DNA from: Alphaproteobacteria bacterium
Lineage (GTDB): Bacteria > Pseudomonadota > Alphaproteobacteria > Micavibrionales > UBA1664
Direction: 5' to 3'
NCBI GenBank assembly: GCA_018969935.1
Contig: JAGWXJ010000109.1
Span: forward strand, 1 to 6,297
DNA: 6,297 nt
Shown here: positions 1 to 5,751 of the stretch, piece after piece
Layout: each line of letters begins with the position of its first letter
Position numbering within the stretch: position 1 is the first letter of the stretch
Program-made: the position numbers and the translations under genes
Notes under the pieces: generated by a model
Database searches by the model: none
What the model saw: the letters and a program-made list of their open reading frames with translations, nothing else
What the model was told of the DNA's origin: nothing

Positions 1-249
1 GGAGAGTGCGCGCAGGTTGGCGGCACCGCCTGCCTTGTTGAGGTTCCACATCGGGCGGGCGATGGTGGTGGCCACGAGTTTTGTCATGTTGCGGGATTCA
101 CGCTCGGCATTTTCTACCGTGACATCGTACATGCGCGTGATAATGAAATAGCCGCCGACACCCATGATGCTGATGGTCAGAATGAACAGGCTGAAGGTGG
201 CCATAAAAGCCAATGATTTGAAGAAGTGGAGGCCTAATCTGCTTTTCAT
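1..249 (-). CDS. Membrane-bound sensor protein, N-terminal 83 residues only (cut by window edge)
   Basis: The frame opens with ATG at 249 and stays open to the window edge, giving 83 residues. Residues about 11-38 are a long hydrophobic stretch (from FFKSLAFMATF through GGYFII), a signal-anchor membrane helix after a short basic N-terminus. A polar helix follows with the segment LVATTIARPMWNLNKAG (about residues 58-74). A 'P-x-W-N' helix just outside the membrane is typical of the extracytoplasmic region of HAMP-containing sensor histidine kinases and some GGDEF proteins; this is family knowledge, and the output domain is not in the window. The ATG overlaps the TGA of the upstream solute-binding protein gene as ATGA, so translation of the two is probably coupled and they likely act together. 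It could instead be a chemoreceptor-like protein. Membrane sensor is a good guess; the enzyme class is unknown. Confidence 0.7.
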   Translation of the reverse strand, partial: MKSRLGLHFFKSLAFMATFSLFILTISIMGVGGYFIITRMYDVTVENAERESRNMTKLVATTIARPMWNLNKAGGAANLRALS

Positions 250-1037
250 TGTGTTGGTATCTCCTGTGTGGCCAGATTGTATTTGGCCAGAATGGCGTTG
301 AGTTCGCCGTTTTCCTTTAGGGTGTTCATCGCGTCTGTCAGGATTTTTGCGTAGCGTTTGGATTCAGGATTTTTGGGTGAAAAGGCTATGAACAGGTTCT
401 GGTCTTCCGTAAGGGGAAGCATGCCTGCCTGGCGGATTTTACGTGTGACGCCCAACTGTGATGCAGCGTAGTTGAAGACGTCGCGACTTTCGATGACGGC
501 ATGGACGCGCTTTTTTATTAGTTTCTGGATATTGTTGGTGAGCGCTTCATCGCCGCTGAGGGCTTGAATGCGTTCCATGTTGTCAGTGTTATCGGCAATG
601 TATTTGTCAATGCTGTCGCCATAGGCGTAGCTTTCAATGACACCAAGGGAAATGCCCTTAAGGCTATCAATGCCGTTGTAAGTCCAGCTGCTTTCAACCG
701 GCGCGAAGAACGTCATGATGGATTTGCCCTGAGGTATATCGGGATAAATAAAATCCGGTGCGTCGGCTCTGGAGGCCCCTGTGATTGCCGTGAAATTGCC
801 TTCGCGCGTTTCTTCCACAGCGCGAGTCCATGGAACAATTTTATAATCTATGGAAATGCCTAGGGGTTCGAATGCGCGTTGGGCGATTTCTATAAAGACG
901 CCGGGCTTATCGGAGCCCATGGCGCAATTGTAAGGGCACCACTCATCGGCAACGATGGTTATCGTTTCAGCACGGGCACCTTGAGAGGCGCAAAAAACTG
1001 CCGTTATAAGAAAGAAAATGTAGATAGAAAAACGCAA
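246..1037 (-). CDS. Periplasmic solute-binding protein, SBP_bac_3-like
   Basis: 263 residues. Residues 1-23 form a Sec signal peptide (short basic start, hydrophobic core IYIFFLITAVF, cleavage after GARA). The mature part looks like family 3 solute-binding proteins, which bind small polar ligands such as amino acids in a cleft between two lobes: lobe I begins at ETITIVADEWCPY, SLKGISLGVIESYAYGD (125-141) marks the switch to lobe II, KKRVHAVIESRDVF (175-188) matches the usual 'G-x-x-D-A' region, and a C-terminal helix pair ends at NAILAKYNL. Cys34 and Cys38 (WCPYNC) could form a disulfide. The start is TTG at 1037; upstream in frame there is a TGA and no ATG or GTG, and AAGG lies 8 nt before the TTG. 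Its TGA overlaps the start of a membrane sensor gene, and no permease or ATPase is present, so I infer a sensing role rather than import. The ligand cannot be read from the sequence. Confidence 0.88.
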   Translation of the reverse strand: MRFSIYIFFLITAVFCASQGARAETITIVADEWCPYNCAMGSDKPGVFIEIAQRAFEPLGISIDYKIVPWTRAVEETREGNFTAITGASRADAPDFIYPDIPQGKSIMTFFAPVESSWTYNGIDSLKGISLGVIESYAYGDSIDKYIADNTDNMERIQALSGDEALTNNIQKLIKKRVHAVIESRDVFNYAASQLGVTRKIRQAGMLPLTEDQNLFIAFSPKNPESKRYAKILTDAMNTLKENGELNAILAKYNLATQEIPTQ

Positions 1038-1118
1038 GAAACCGACCTTAAAAATGTGGCTTTTTGCAAGTTTATCGCAGATTCACGTTTTTTTTAATGG
1101 GCATACTGCGAGAAAAGA

Positions 1119-1194
1119 TGGTGCCCAGGGACGGAATCGAACCGCCGACACAGGGATTTTCAATCCCTTGCTCTACCGACTGAGCTACCTGGGC
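1119..1194 (-). tRNA. tRNA-Phe (anticodon GAA)
   Basis: A complete 76-nt cloverleaf can be folded by eye. The acceptor stem is GCCCAGG with CCTGGGC, the D stem GCTC with GAGC, the anticodon stem AGGGA with TCCCT around the loop TTGAAAA, and the T stem GGCGG with CCGTC around TTCGATT, with one G-U pair. The anticodon GAA lies at 1161-1159 and reads Phe codons. The discriminator is A, and the 3' CCA is encoded in the DNA (1121-1119). A promoter lies just upstream (1218-1246). No clear hairpin terminator follows; the transcript may run on or be trimmed from the T-rich stretch after CCA. Confidence 0.98.
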
Positions 1195-1217
1195 GCCTGA
1201 AATATCGGATGCCGAAG

Positions 1218-1246
1218 CTTATAAAAACAATTCGGGGGGTTGTCTA
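1218..1246 (-). promoter_or_regulatory. Promoter of tRNA-Phe, sigma-70 type
   Basis: On the minus strand, -35 TAGACA (1246-1241) and -10 TATAAG (1223-1218) are separated by exactly 17 bp; each hexamer matches consensus at five of six bases. The predicted start near 1211 leaves a leader of about 17 nt before the mature tRNA 5' end at 1194. The promoter lies directly after the terminator of the preceding gene, so the tRNA appears to be an independent unit. Confidence 0.75.
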
Positions 1247-1251
1247 GGATT

Positions 1252-1279
1252 AAAAATGGCGGCCACGGGCCGCCATTTT
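1252..1279 (-). terminator. Rho-independent terminator of the secreted-protein gene
   Basis: The arms AAAATGGCGGCC and GGCCGCCATTTT pair perfectly over 12 bp around a 3-nt loop. On the minus strand the hairpin is followed by a run of five T, and it begins 5 nt after the TAA of the secreted-protein gene at 1285. The symmetric A/T edges could also stop transcription from the other strand. It separates that gene from the tRNA-Phe promoter. Confidence 0.92.
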
Positions 1280-1284
1280 AACGA

Positions 1285-1839
1285 TTAGGGGGCTTTTGGC
1301 CTGTCTATGTAGCTGGGTATGCCCGAAGCACCCCCGTTATCCCTGTATTTATGGCGCAAATCGCGGGTGGCGCGGGCGTTGCGGGCGTCGATATCTATCA
1401 GGCTTTCCGGCGGGTCCAGCCACGCCATAACCTGCTGTTTGAACTGGTCGGGCAGGCTGAGTTTGGGGTCAGCCTCGCATAATGCCCTTAGAAGGGTGTG
1501 TGTGCTTTTTTCCTGCTGGCCATCGGCGCGCAATTCCACATAGACATTGCCCGCCTGAAGGATAATCGGATTTGCCTCGCCATCCGCTGATACGACTGCA
1601 TCGGACAATGTGCCCGAGGATGAACGATAGAGGCGCGATATATCCATGCTTGGTTTGGGCACGAGCGTGCGGGTGACGATGAAGTTGATCATGCCCGTGT
1701 TGTGTTTCATGCAGGCTTCGATGGAGGCAGGATCGGCCAAAGGTTCGGCTTTATCGTTACGCGGGCCAGCATGGGCGCCAAATGCCGAAAAAAGTAATGC
1801 CAACGATGCCGCAGGCACCGTAATACTACGATGATACAT
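1285..1839 (-). CDS. Secreted protein of unknown function
   Basis: 184 residues, not recognised as any named family. Residues 1-24 form a clear Sec signal peptide (hydrophobic core VPAASLALLFSAF, cleavage after GAHA), so the product should be periplasmic or exported. The mature part holds two cysteines (Cys43 and Cys121) that could form a disulfide, a likely beta-rich middle (about 80-105) and a basic, polar C-terminus (about 150-184, from DARNARATRDLRHKYRD) likely to be flexible. The ATG start is well supported: AGGGAG lies 6 nt upstream. The gene begins 101 bp after rng ends and has its own strong terminator. It occupies the position where yacG is often found in related genomes, but it has no CxxC zinc-binding motif and is not YacG. 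I see no convincing promoter in the gap, so it may be read from the rng operon. Confidence 0.8.
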   Translation of the reverse strand: MYHRSITVPAASLALLFSAFGAHAGPRNDKAEPLADPASIEACMKHNTGMINFIVTRTLVPKPSMDISRLYRSSSGTLSDAVVSADGEANPIILQAGNVYVELRADGQQEKSTHTLLRALCEADPKLSLPDQFKQQVMAWLDPPESLIDIDARNARATRDLRHKYRDNGGASGIPSYIDRPKAP

Positions 1840-1940
1840 GTGAACTCCCTGTCATATTTTTTTATCGTTATGGATTGAGGCTAGGCCCGCATGGGCAGAT
1901 TTGTAAAGCGCATTTTTGACGCAATGCAAAAGGAGAGGGT

Positions 1941-3194
1941 TCAGCCTTCGGCCTGGCCTTGCATGAGTTCCACACGTTCCATCAGCGATGGTGTGCGGCG
2001 ATGGCGGCTGATTTCAAACAGGCCTAGTTTGGTGACGCCGTGCAATTCAACGGTGCATGGGTCCAGATCAAACGCTTTGATGAGGGCTGCCGACAGGCGT
2101 TTTTGTTCGGCCTTATCGTTGAGGCCCGCGAAGTCGACCAATATGGCGCCGCCCAAGTTGCGCAGGCGGATCTGGCGCGCAATTTCGGATGCCGCTTCAT
2201 GATTTACGGTTGCTGTGCTTGAGGCGGCAGCCGTGTTCACGTCTATCATCGTGCCAATCGATGTTTCCTGAATGACGATGGTGCCGCCCGAGGGCAAGAT
2301 AACGTAAGGGCGCACGAAACCTTCGATCTGGCCCAGCAAATCGCGTGCCTCGAACAGGCCCATGCCGTTGCGTGTGCCTGTGACCTTGCGGTCCTGCAAT
2401 TTCGCCATCAGCTCGGGCGCGTACAGGTCGCACCAGTTGTCGGCTTCGGCGCGGCGTTCGTCGTCGGCTATCTGTACGGTCGAGATTCGGCTGGTTGAAA
2501 AATCGGCGAGTACGCGCTGCAAGGCATCGGGGCCCAGCATGAGCAGTGCGGGTTCAGGTTCGGCCGTGAATTCCTGCAAGCTGTCCCAGATGGCTTTTTG
2601 TATTTTTGCTTCACGGACCAGCATATCGGTCTGGATACTGGCGGCGGAGGCGCGGAGGATGCAGCCGTTGACTTCCTTGATGTCCTTCACCATCGCGGAG
2701 AGCTGTTTACGGACAGCGGCATCCTTGATGCGGCGGGAGATGCGGTTACCCGGCGAGAGGGGCGTGTAAATGAGGTAGCGGCCTTGCAGCGCGATATCCA
2801 TCGATACTTTGGATACCTTGGCGCTTTCGGGGCGGGCGCTTGCATCCTCGTCATCCTCCAGCGGCTGGCGGGCTGTTTTGACCTGCACCATGACGTATTG
2901 GCCGGTACGTAATTTTTTGCCGATTTTGGAGCCTTTGGGCAGCGAGGGGATTTCGGAGGCAGGCAACATGCCCTTGATGTCGTAGCCCATATCGACAAAG
3001 GCCGCGTTGATGTTGGAATCTATCCGTTCAACCTTGGCCCAGTAGATGGAGCCCCAGCGGACAAGTTCGGTGAACGGATCAATTTCGAGGGCGGCGATGC
3101 GGTTGTTTTTTTCAATGGCGGCTACCCAGAGGGAGCCCGAGAGGTCCTCGACCAGAATATCAAGAGCCTGTTGTTTTACCTGCGCTGCCGTCAT
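1941..3194 (-). CDS. rng: Ribonuclease E/G family endoribonuclease, short form
   Basis: 417 residues. RNase E/G enzymes cut single-stranded A/U-rich RNA in rRNA maturation and mRNA decay. An S1-type RNA-binding region lies at about 46-110 (WGSIYWAKVERID...NAAFVDMGYDIKGMLP), interrupted by an acidic insert near 111-124. The RNase H-like and 5'-sensor parts follow, then the catalytic DNase I-like part: IDVN (317-320, metal-binding Asp318) and ILVDF (351-355, Asp354), matching Asp303 and Asp346 of E. coli RNase E, with the conserved helix EIARQIRLRNLGG between them. The family block GLFEISRHRRTPSL (391-404) is present, but the protein ends at 417 without the CPxC zinc-link cysteines that follow it in E. 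coli RNase E, and without a degradosome scaffold. The ATG at 3194 lies inside the end of maf, overlapping it by 35 nt. No good ribosome binding site is close; GAGGGG is about 17 nt away, suggesting coupling to maf translation. Confidence 0.93.
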   Translation of the reverse strand: MTAAQVKQQALDILVEDLSGSLWVAAIEKNNRIAALEIDPFTELVRWGSIYWAKVERIDSNINAAFVDMGYDIKGMLPASEIPSLPKGSKIGKKLRTGQYVMVQVKTARQPLEDDEDASARPESAKVSKVSMDIALQGRYLIYTPLSPGNRISRRIKDAAVRKQLSAMVKDIKEVNGCILRASAASIQTDMLVREAKIQKAIWDSLQEFTAEPEPALLMLGPDALQRVLADFSTSRISTVQIADDERRAEADNWCDLYAPELMAKLQDRKVTGTRNGMGLFEARDLLGQIEGFVRPYVILPSGGTIVIQETSIGTMIDVNTAAASSTATVNHEAASEIARQIRLRNLGGAILVDFAGLNDKAEQKRLSAALIKAFDLDPCTVELHGVTKLGLFEISRHRRTPSLMERVELMQGQAEG

Positions 3195-3768
3195 CAGAGC
3201 CGAATCCGTTTCCCCTCAACATATTCATTGTATCATAAATACTTAGCCCAACGATATTTGAATAAGAGCCGTTGATGGAAGCCACGAAAGCCGCGGCTTT
3301 GCCCTGTATGCCGTAACCGCCTGCCTTGCCTTGCCACTCGGCGGAGGCCACGTAGGCATCGGTTTCGGCTTGGGAGAGATGTTTGAATTTTACCGTGGTT
3401 TCTACGGCGCGGGTAATGCATTTGCCTGACGGGGTTACTAAGGCAATGCCACCCCAGACGCGGTGGTTGCGGCCCGACATGAGGCTTAGAAAGTGCCTTG
3501 CCTCGGCCTCGTTTTCAGGTTTGCCCAGAATGCGGCGGCCTACGGCCACTGTTGTATCGGCAGCCAGCACGAAGCTGCCCTTGTGGTTTGCCGCTACGGC
3601 CAGCGCCTTGGCTTTTGCCAAGCGCAGGACCATGGCTTTGGGCGTTTCGTTTTTTACGGGAGTTTCGTCAATATCAGCGGGGATGATGGCCGAAGGGATA
3701 ATGCCCTGCGCCGCAAGCAAATCCACGCGGCGGGGAGAGGCGGAGGCCAGTATCAGATTATTTTTCAC
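3160..3768 (-). CDS. maf: Maf family nucleoside triphosphate pyrophosphatase (YhdE-like)
   Basis: 202 residues. Maf proteins hydrolyse dTTP, UTP and modified nucleotides to monophosphates plus pyrophosphate, keeping wrong nucleotides out of DNA and RNA; the enzyme is cytosolic. Signature motifs are in order: ASASPRR (8-14), AADTTV (69-74, with catalytic-type Asp71), LGKP (81-84), WQGKAGGYGIQG (145-156) and SYSNIVGL (168-175). The WQGKAG-GYGIQG form is that of the dTTP/UTP-specific YhdE branch rather than the 7-methyl-GTP-specific YceF branch. The start is GTG at 3768, which overlaps the end of infA by 11 nt and directly precedes the conserved KNNLILASASPRR segment. The C-terminus (about 188-202, GFGSDDGSAGKTTGS) is a low-complexity tail encoded mostly where the gene overlaps rng by 35 nt, so part of the tail may exist only because of that overlap. 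Confidence 0.95.
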   Translation of the reverse strand: MKNNLILASASPRRVDLLAAQGIIPSAIIPADIDETPVKNETPKAMVLRLAKAKALAVAANHKGSFVLAADTTVAVGRRILGKPENEAEARHFLSLMSGRNHRVWGGIALVTPSGKCITRAVETTVKFKHLSQAETDAYVASAEWQGKAGGYGIQGKAAAFVASINGSYSNIVGLSIYDTMNMLRGNGFGSDDGSAGKTTGS

Positions 3769-3976
3769 GGAAGATGATGCGGCCTTTGGTGAGGTCGTAC
3801 GGGGTCATTTCAACCACGACGTTGTCACCTGCAAGAACGCGGATGCGGTTTTTGCGCATTTTGCCAGCCGAATGCGCCAGCACTTCGTGCCCGTTTTCGA
3901 GCTTTACGCGGAACATCGCGTTGGGGAGCACCTCGGTCACGGTGCCTTTGAATTCAATCAGGTCTTCTTTTGCCAC
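3758..3976 (-). CDS. infA: Translation initiation factor IF-1
   Basis: 72 residues from GTG at 3976. IF-1 binds the A site of the 30S subunit during initiation. It is a single OB-fold S1-like domain: residues 1-8 (VAKEDLIE, V as fMet), then GTVTEVLPNAMFRVKLENGHEVLAHSAGKMRKNRIRVLAGDNVVVEMTPYDLTKGRI, the near-invariant IF-1 core. The frame could also open at TTG 3991, giving 77 residues, but I chose GTG because the product then starts like E. coli IF-1 (MAKED), has its exact length of 72, and has AAGGAT 6 nt upstream, a site that would be buried inside the longer version. It has its own promoter (4012-4039), and the GTG of maf overlaps its last codons. Confidence 0.95.
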   Translation of the reverse strand: MAKEDLIEFKGTVTEVLPNAMFRVKLENGHEVLAHSAGKMRKNRIRVLAGDNVVVEMTPYDLTKGRIIFREK

Positions 3977-3982
3977 TGGGGT

Positions 3983-3988
3983 ATCCTT
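3983..3988 (-). promoter_or_regulatory. Ribosome binding site deciding the infA start
   Basis: AAGGAT on the minus strand lies 6 nt before GTG 3976 and would fall within codons 2-3 of the alternative TTG-started frame at 3991. Together with the alignment to MAKED-type IF-1 N-termini it favours the GTG start. Confidence 0.8.
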
Positions 3989-4011
3989 CAAAATGGCGGT
4001 TTGGTAGGGGT

Positions 4012-4039
4012 GTTATAGCCCAACGCCTTCAATTTTCAA
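4012..4039 (-). promoter_or_regulatory. infA: Promoter of the infA-maf-rng operon
   Basis: On the minus strand, -35 TTGAAA (4039-4034) and -10 TATAAC (4017-4012) are 16 bp apart; they match consensus at four and five of six bases. Transcription would begin near 4005, giving a leader of about 29 nt to GTG 3976. It lies in the short gap after the phosphatase gene, so infA, maf and rng can be expressed apart from the genes upstream. Confidence 0.65.
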
Positions 4040-4048
4040 GGTTTTTTA

Positions 4049-4453
4049 TCATTTGCCGAAGCGGTTGCGGATGTGGGCCTTCAGGGCCTCGCGGATGGCG
4101 CGGTAGCCATCCATGATCATGTCGCGTGGCTGGTCGTGGGCGGGGACCTCGGGTAAATCCCAGAATTCAAGCTCGAAGCCGCGGTCCTGCTTCCAGATAC
4201 GCGCTTCACCGAAGGCGCCGAGCGTCAGGGATATCACGACGGTATCGGGGGTGATGGTGTCGGGCGTTACGTGGTGCGGGGTGTGGGCTGAAATATCGAT
4301 GCCGTTTTCAAGGAGGCAGCCCACGGCGAAGGGGTCTACGGCATCATCGGGCATGAGGCCTGCCGATGCAGCGCCATGCCCTGCCAAGGCAGCAGCCATG
4401 GGGGAGCGGACGGCGTTACGATCGCATAAAAAGAGGATACGCGGGTGACTCAT
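4049..4453 (-). CDS. Low-molecular-weight protein-tyrosine-phosphatase-like protein
   Basis: 134 residues. The N-terminus RILFLCDRNAVRSP carries the family's phosphate-binding loop C-x5-R-S (Cys10, Arg16, Ser17) directly after the first beta strand. In this family the cysteine attacks phosphotyrosine or, in ArsC relatives, takes part in arsenate reduction. A likely general-acid Asp99 lies in FWDLPEVP near the C-terminus. The protein is shorter than typical low-molecular-weight phosphatases (about 150 or more residues). A member of this family sits between UPF0262 and infA in many Alphaproteobacteria, so the position supports the call; its substrate there is not known to me. There is no ribosome binding site: only 10 nt separate a perfect -10 box from the ATG at 4453, so the mRNA is probably almost leaderless. 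The ATG is well placed because the catalytic loop begins at residue 10. Confidence 0.87.
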   Translation of the reverse strand: MSHPRILFLCDRNAVRSPMAAALAGHGAASAGLMPDDAVDPFAVGCLLENGIDISAHTPHHVTPDTITPDTVVISLTLGAFGEARIWKQDRGFELEFWDLPEVPAHDQPRDMIMDGYRAIREALKAHIRNRFGK

Positions 4454-4463
4454 TTACAAGCCG

Positions 4464-4490
4464 ATTATACCACAAAACACCAATCACCAA
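4464..4490 (-). promoter_or_regulatory. Extended -10 promoter of the phosphatase-like gene
   Basis: TGGTATAAT on the minus strand is a perfect -10 hexamer (4469-4464) preceded by the extended TGn element. The -35 is weaker: TTGGTG at 4490-4485 with a 15-bp spacer, or CCTTGG at 4492-4487 with 17 bp. The TTGGTG contains the TGA stop of the UPF0262 gene. The start site would lie about 3-4 nt before the ATG at 4453, predicting a leaderless or near-leaderless transcript. Confidence 0.65.
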
Positions 4491-4978
4491 GGTTGCACTG
4501 CGCCAATGTGTAACACGCATATCAGGGTAAAAATGCAACGAGCGGTTTCGTGGTCCATGTCGGCGCTGGATTCCAGCCTGTCACGCAACAGCCTTGCGCC
4601 TTCATCGTGCAAGCCGCGGCGGGCCATATCGACTGTTTCGAGCCGCCCTTTATCACCGCTTGCGTAGGCTATCTGGTAGCTTTCGCAAATCAGGAAGTAA
4701 TCCTTAATCAGTTTGCGGAAAGCCGAGAGGCTGAGCGATATATCGGGCAGTTCCTCGCGCAGGCAGTCGCGCACACGCAAGACAAGGCAGTGGGATTCCA
4801 GCGATACGCGCACATAGTATGGGCCGCGGTCACAGCCCTTTACACGGAACGTGTTGCTTTCCACCAAGTCACGGATTGCGGCGGCGCGTTCGGCTTCCAC
4901 AAGTTTGCTCCGGCGGACGAAGTGACGTTCGTCGAGCTCGATTTTATGGATGTAGTCCTTGAGGTTGAGCGCTTTCAC
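4484..4978 (-). CDS. UPF0262 family protein, function unknown
   Basis: 164 residues, matching the length and motifs of UPF0262, a family of unknown function found in Alphaproteobacteria. Key blocks: IELDERHFVRRS (13-24), KDYFLICESY (92-101), VDMARRGLHDEGARLLRDRLE (116-136) and ARCIFTLICVLH (146-157). It has no signal peptide or membrane helix and should be cytosolic. The start is GTG at 4978, a few residues before the conserved LDER block; there is no clear ribosome binding site, and the possible promoter TCGACA with an 18-bp spacer to CACAAT would start transcription close to the GTG. The gene is followed after 30 bp by the phosphatase-like gene, its usual neighbour. In related genomes hisD often lies upstream; here that place is taken by an unrecognised membrane protein gene 48 bp away. 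Confidence 0.92.
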   Translation of the reverse strand: MKALNLKDYIHKIELDERHFVRRSKLVEAERAAAIRDLVESNTFRVKGCDRGPYYVRVSLESHCLVLRVRDCLREELPDISLSLSAFRKLIKDYFLICESYQIAYASGDKGRLETVDMARRGLHDEGARLLRDRLESSADMDHETARCIFTLICVLHIGAVQPW

Positions 4979-5026
4979 ACTTTAATTGTGCAACGCCGCA
5001 AAGACTTTTGTCGAGTCAAACCACAA

Positions 5027-5626
5027 TCAGGCCATAGCGCCCTTAATGTTTATGGTTTCTTCCCCAGAGGGCCTTATGCTGTACTCGGCCAATTTTTCCT
5101 TCAAGAGGGCGTCAAACAGGAGCCTGGGCGCACGGTGCCTGAAGTACGAGATTGTAAGCGGTGCCGCAAATGCAATTGTAAAAAGAAGGCCGCTGTAATT
5201 ATCCAAGACATCCAGATTGGCGATAAAGAGAAGGAAGATAAAAAGCAAAAGTGACGAAAAACTGAAGGGTACCGTATCGCTGATGACATCACCGTGTGTG
5301 GTTATATTTTCGAATGTCTGGCCCGTATTGAGATTTTTGATGGCGAGAAGTTTCTCATACTTGTCATCGCTTTTGCGAAGCGACTTACCGTGAACAAAGA
5401 GCAATTTATGACCGACCCTGCATGCCAAACGAGATGCAGTGAGTTCGCTTTCAAATTCCGTACCGTCATGATCATCACGTAGCCAGACCTTCTGGCGTGT
5501 GCGCGAGGACGATGTGATTGCCGATGACCCAAGCGTATTGCCTGAAACATGGGTTTCAGTCCATGTGTTGCTTTCGATGATTGTCGCGATGTATGTACGG
5601 AATTCGTATGTGTCGTTTTTCTGCAT
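5027..5626 (-). CDS. Membrane protein of unknown function: soluble domain plus two-helix hairpin
   Basis: 199 residues from ATG 5626; not recognised. Residues 1-120 are soluble and polar with beta-like patterns (KVWLRDDHDGTEFESEL at 46-62, VGHKLLFVHG at 71-80, NLNTGQTF at 98-105), after a Ser/Thr-rich stretch at 28-43. Two membrane helices follow, FSFSSLLLFIFLLFIANL (121-138) and YSGLLFTIAFAAPLTISYF (144-162), joined by a five-residue turn, so both termini lie on the same side. The basic flank YFRHR after helix 2 suggests that side is the cytosol. There is no signal peptide. The frame also opens at GTG 5674 (215 residues) and ATG 5638, but only ATG 5626 has a good ribosome binding site (GGTGGGG), so I prefer it. 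By hand count the stretch 5161-5280 is 42% GC, well below rng (62% at 2401-2520), hinting at a different origin. Confidence 0.75.
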   Translation of the reverse strand: MQKNDTYEFRTYIATIIESNTWTETHVSGNTLGSSAITSSSRTRQKVWLRDDHDGTEFESELTASRLACRVGHKLLFVHGKSLRKSDDKYEKLLAIKNLNTGQTFENITTHGDVISDTVPFSFSSLLLFIFLLFIANLDVLDNYSGLLFTIAFAAPLTISYFRHRAPRLLFDALLKEKLAEYSIRPSGEETINIKGAMA

Positions 5627-5636
5627 GGTCCCCACC

Positions 5637-5656
5637 ATTGATGTTTCTTCATCAAT
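5637..5656. repeat. Perfect inverted repeat before the membrane protein start
   Basis: ATTGATG and CATCAAT form a perfect 7-bp dyad around a 6-nt centre. On the minus strand the repeat ends 10 nt before ATG 5626 and abuts its GGTGGGG ribosome binding site. It could be a repressor operator or an RNA hairpin controlling ribosome access. No T-run follows, so it is not an intrinsic terminator. Chance cannot be ruled out for a repeat of this size, and if translation starts at 5674 it lies inside coding sequence. Confidence 0.4.
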
Positions 5657-5751
5657 AAGAATACCCAGACACACTTAAGAAATGCCTTCGATTACCGAAA
5701 AGTTTAGGTATTTCTGGGGGTTGCCACCACAATGCCCAAATTGAAGGACGG

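Noticed and set aside
1038..1118. Promoter for the solute-binding protein gene
   Set aside because: The gap is A/T-rich and has GATAAA-like boxes, but none has an acceptable -35 at proper spacing. The gene may also be read through from the tRNA.
1119..1194. tRNA-Phe 3' end as an integration site for a mobile element
   Set aside because: I see no repeated copy of the tRNA 3' end, no integrase and no mobility gene in the window.
1900..1935. Weak hairpin GCATT/AATGC after rng as a terminator
   Set aside because: The stem is only 5 bp with an 8-nt loop and only a short T run, too weak to claim.
1840..1940. Possible remnant of yacG or a small peptide gene between rng and the secreted-protein gene
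   Set aside because: The only ATG frame I found encodes about 10 residues, and no CxxC pattern is present in any frame I read.
3383..4018. Plus-strand open frame of 211 codons
   Set aside because: It is antisense to maf and infA, both of which carry complete family signatures. It is a shadow frame.
4550..5254. Long plus-strand open frame of 234 codons
   Set aside because: It runs antisense to the well-supported UPF0262 gene and the membrane protein gene; its product has no recognisable motifs and ends in a lysine-rich stretch that simply mirrors the membrane helices on the other strand.
5627..5674. GTG 5674 as start of the membrane protein
   Set aside because: No ribosome binding site precedes it, whereas ATG 5626 has GGTGGGG just upstream; the extra 16 residues add no recognisable feature.
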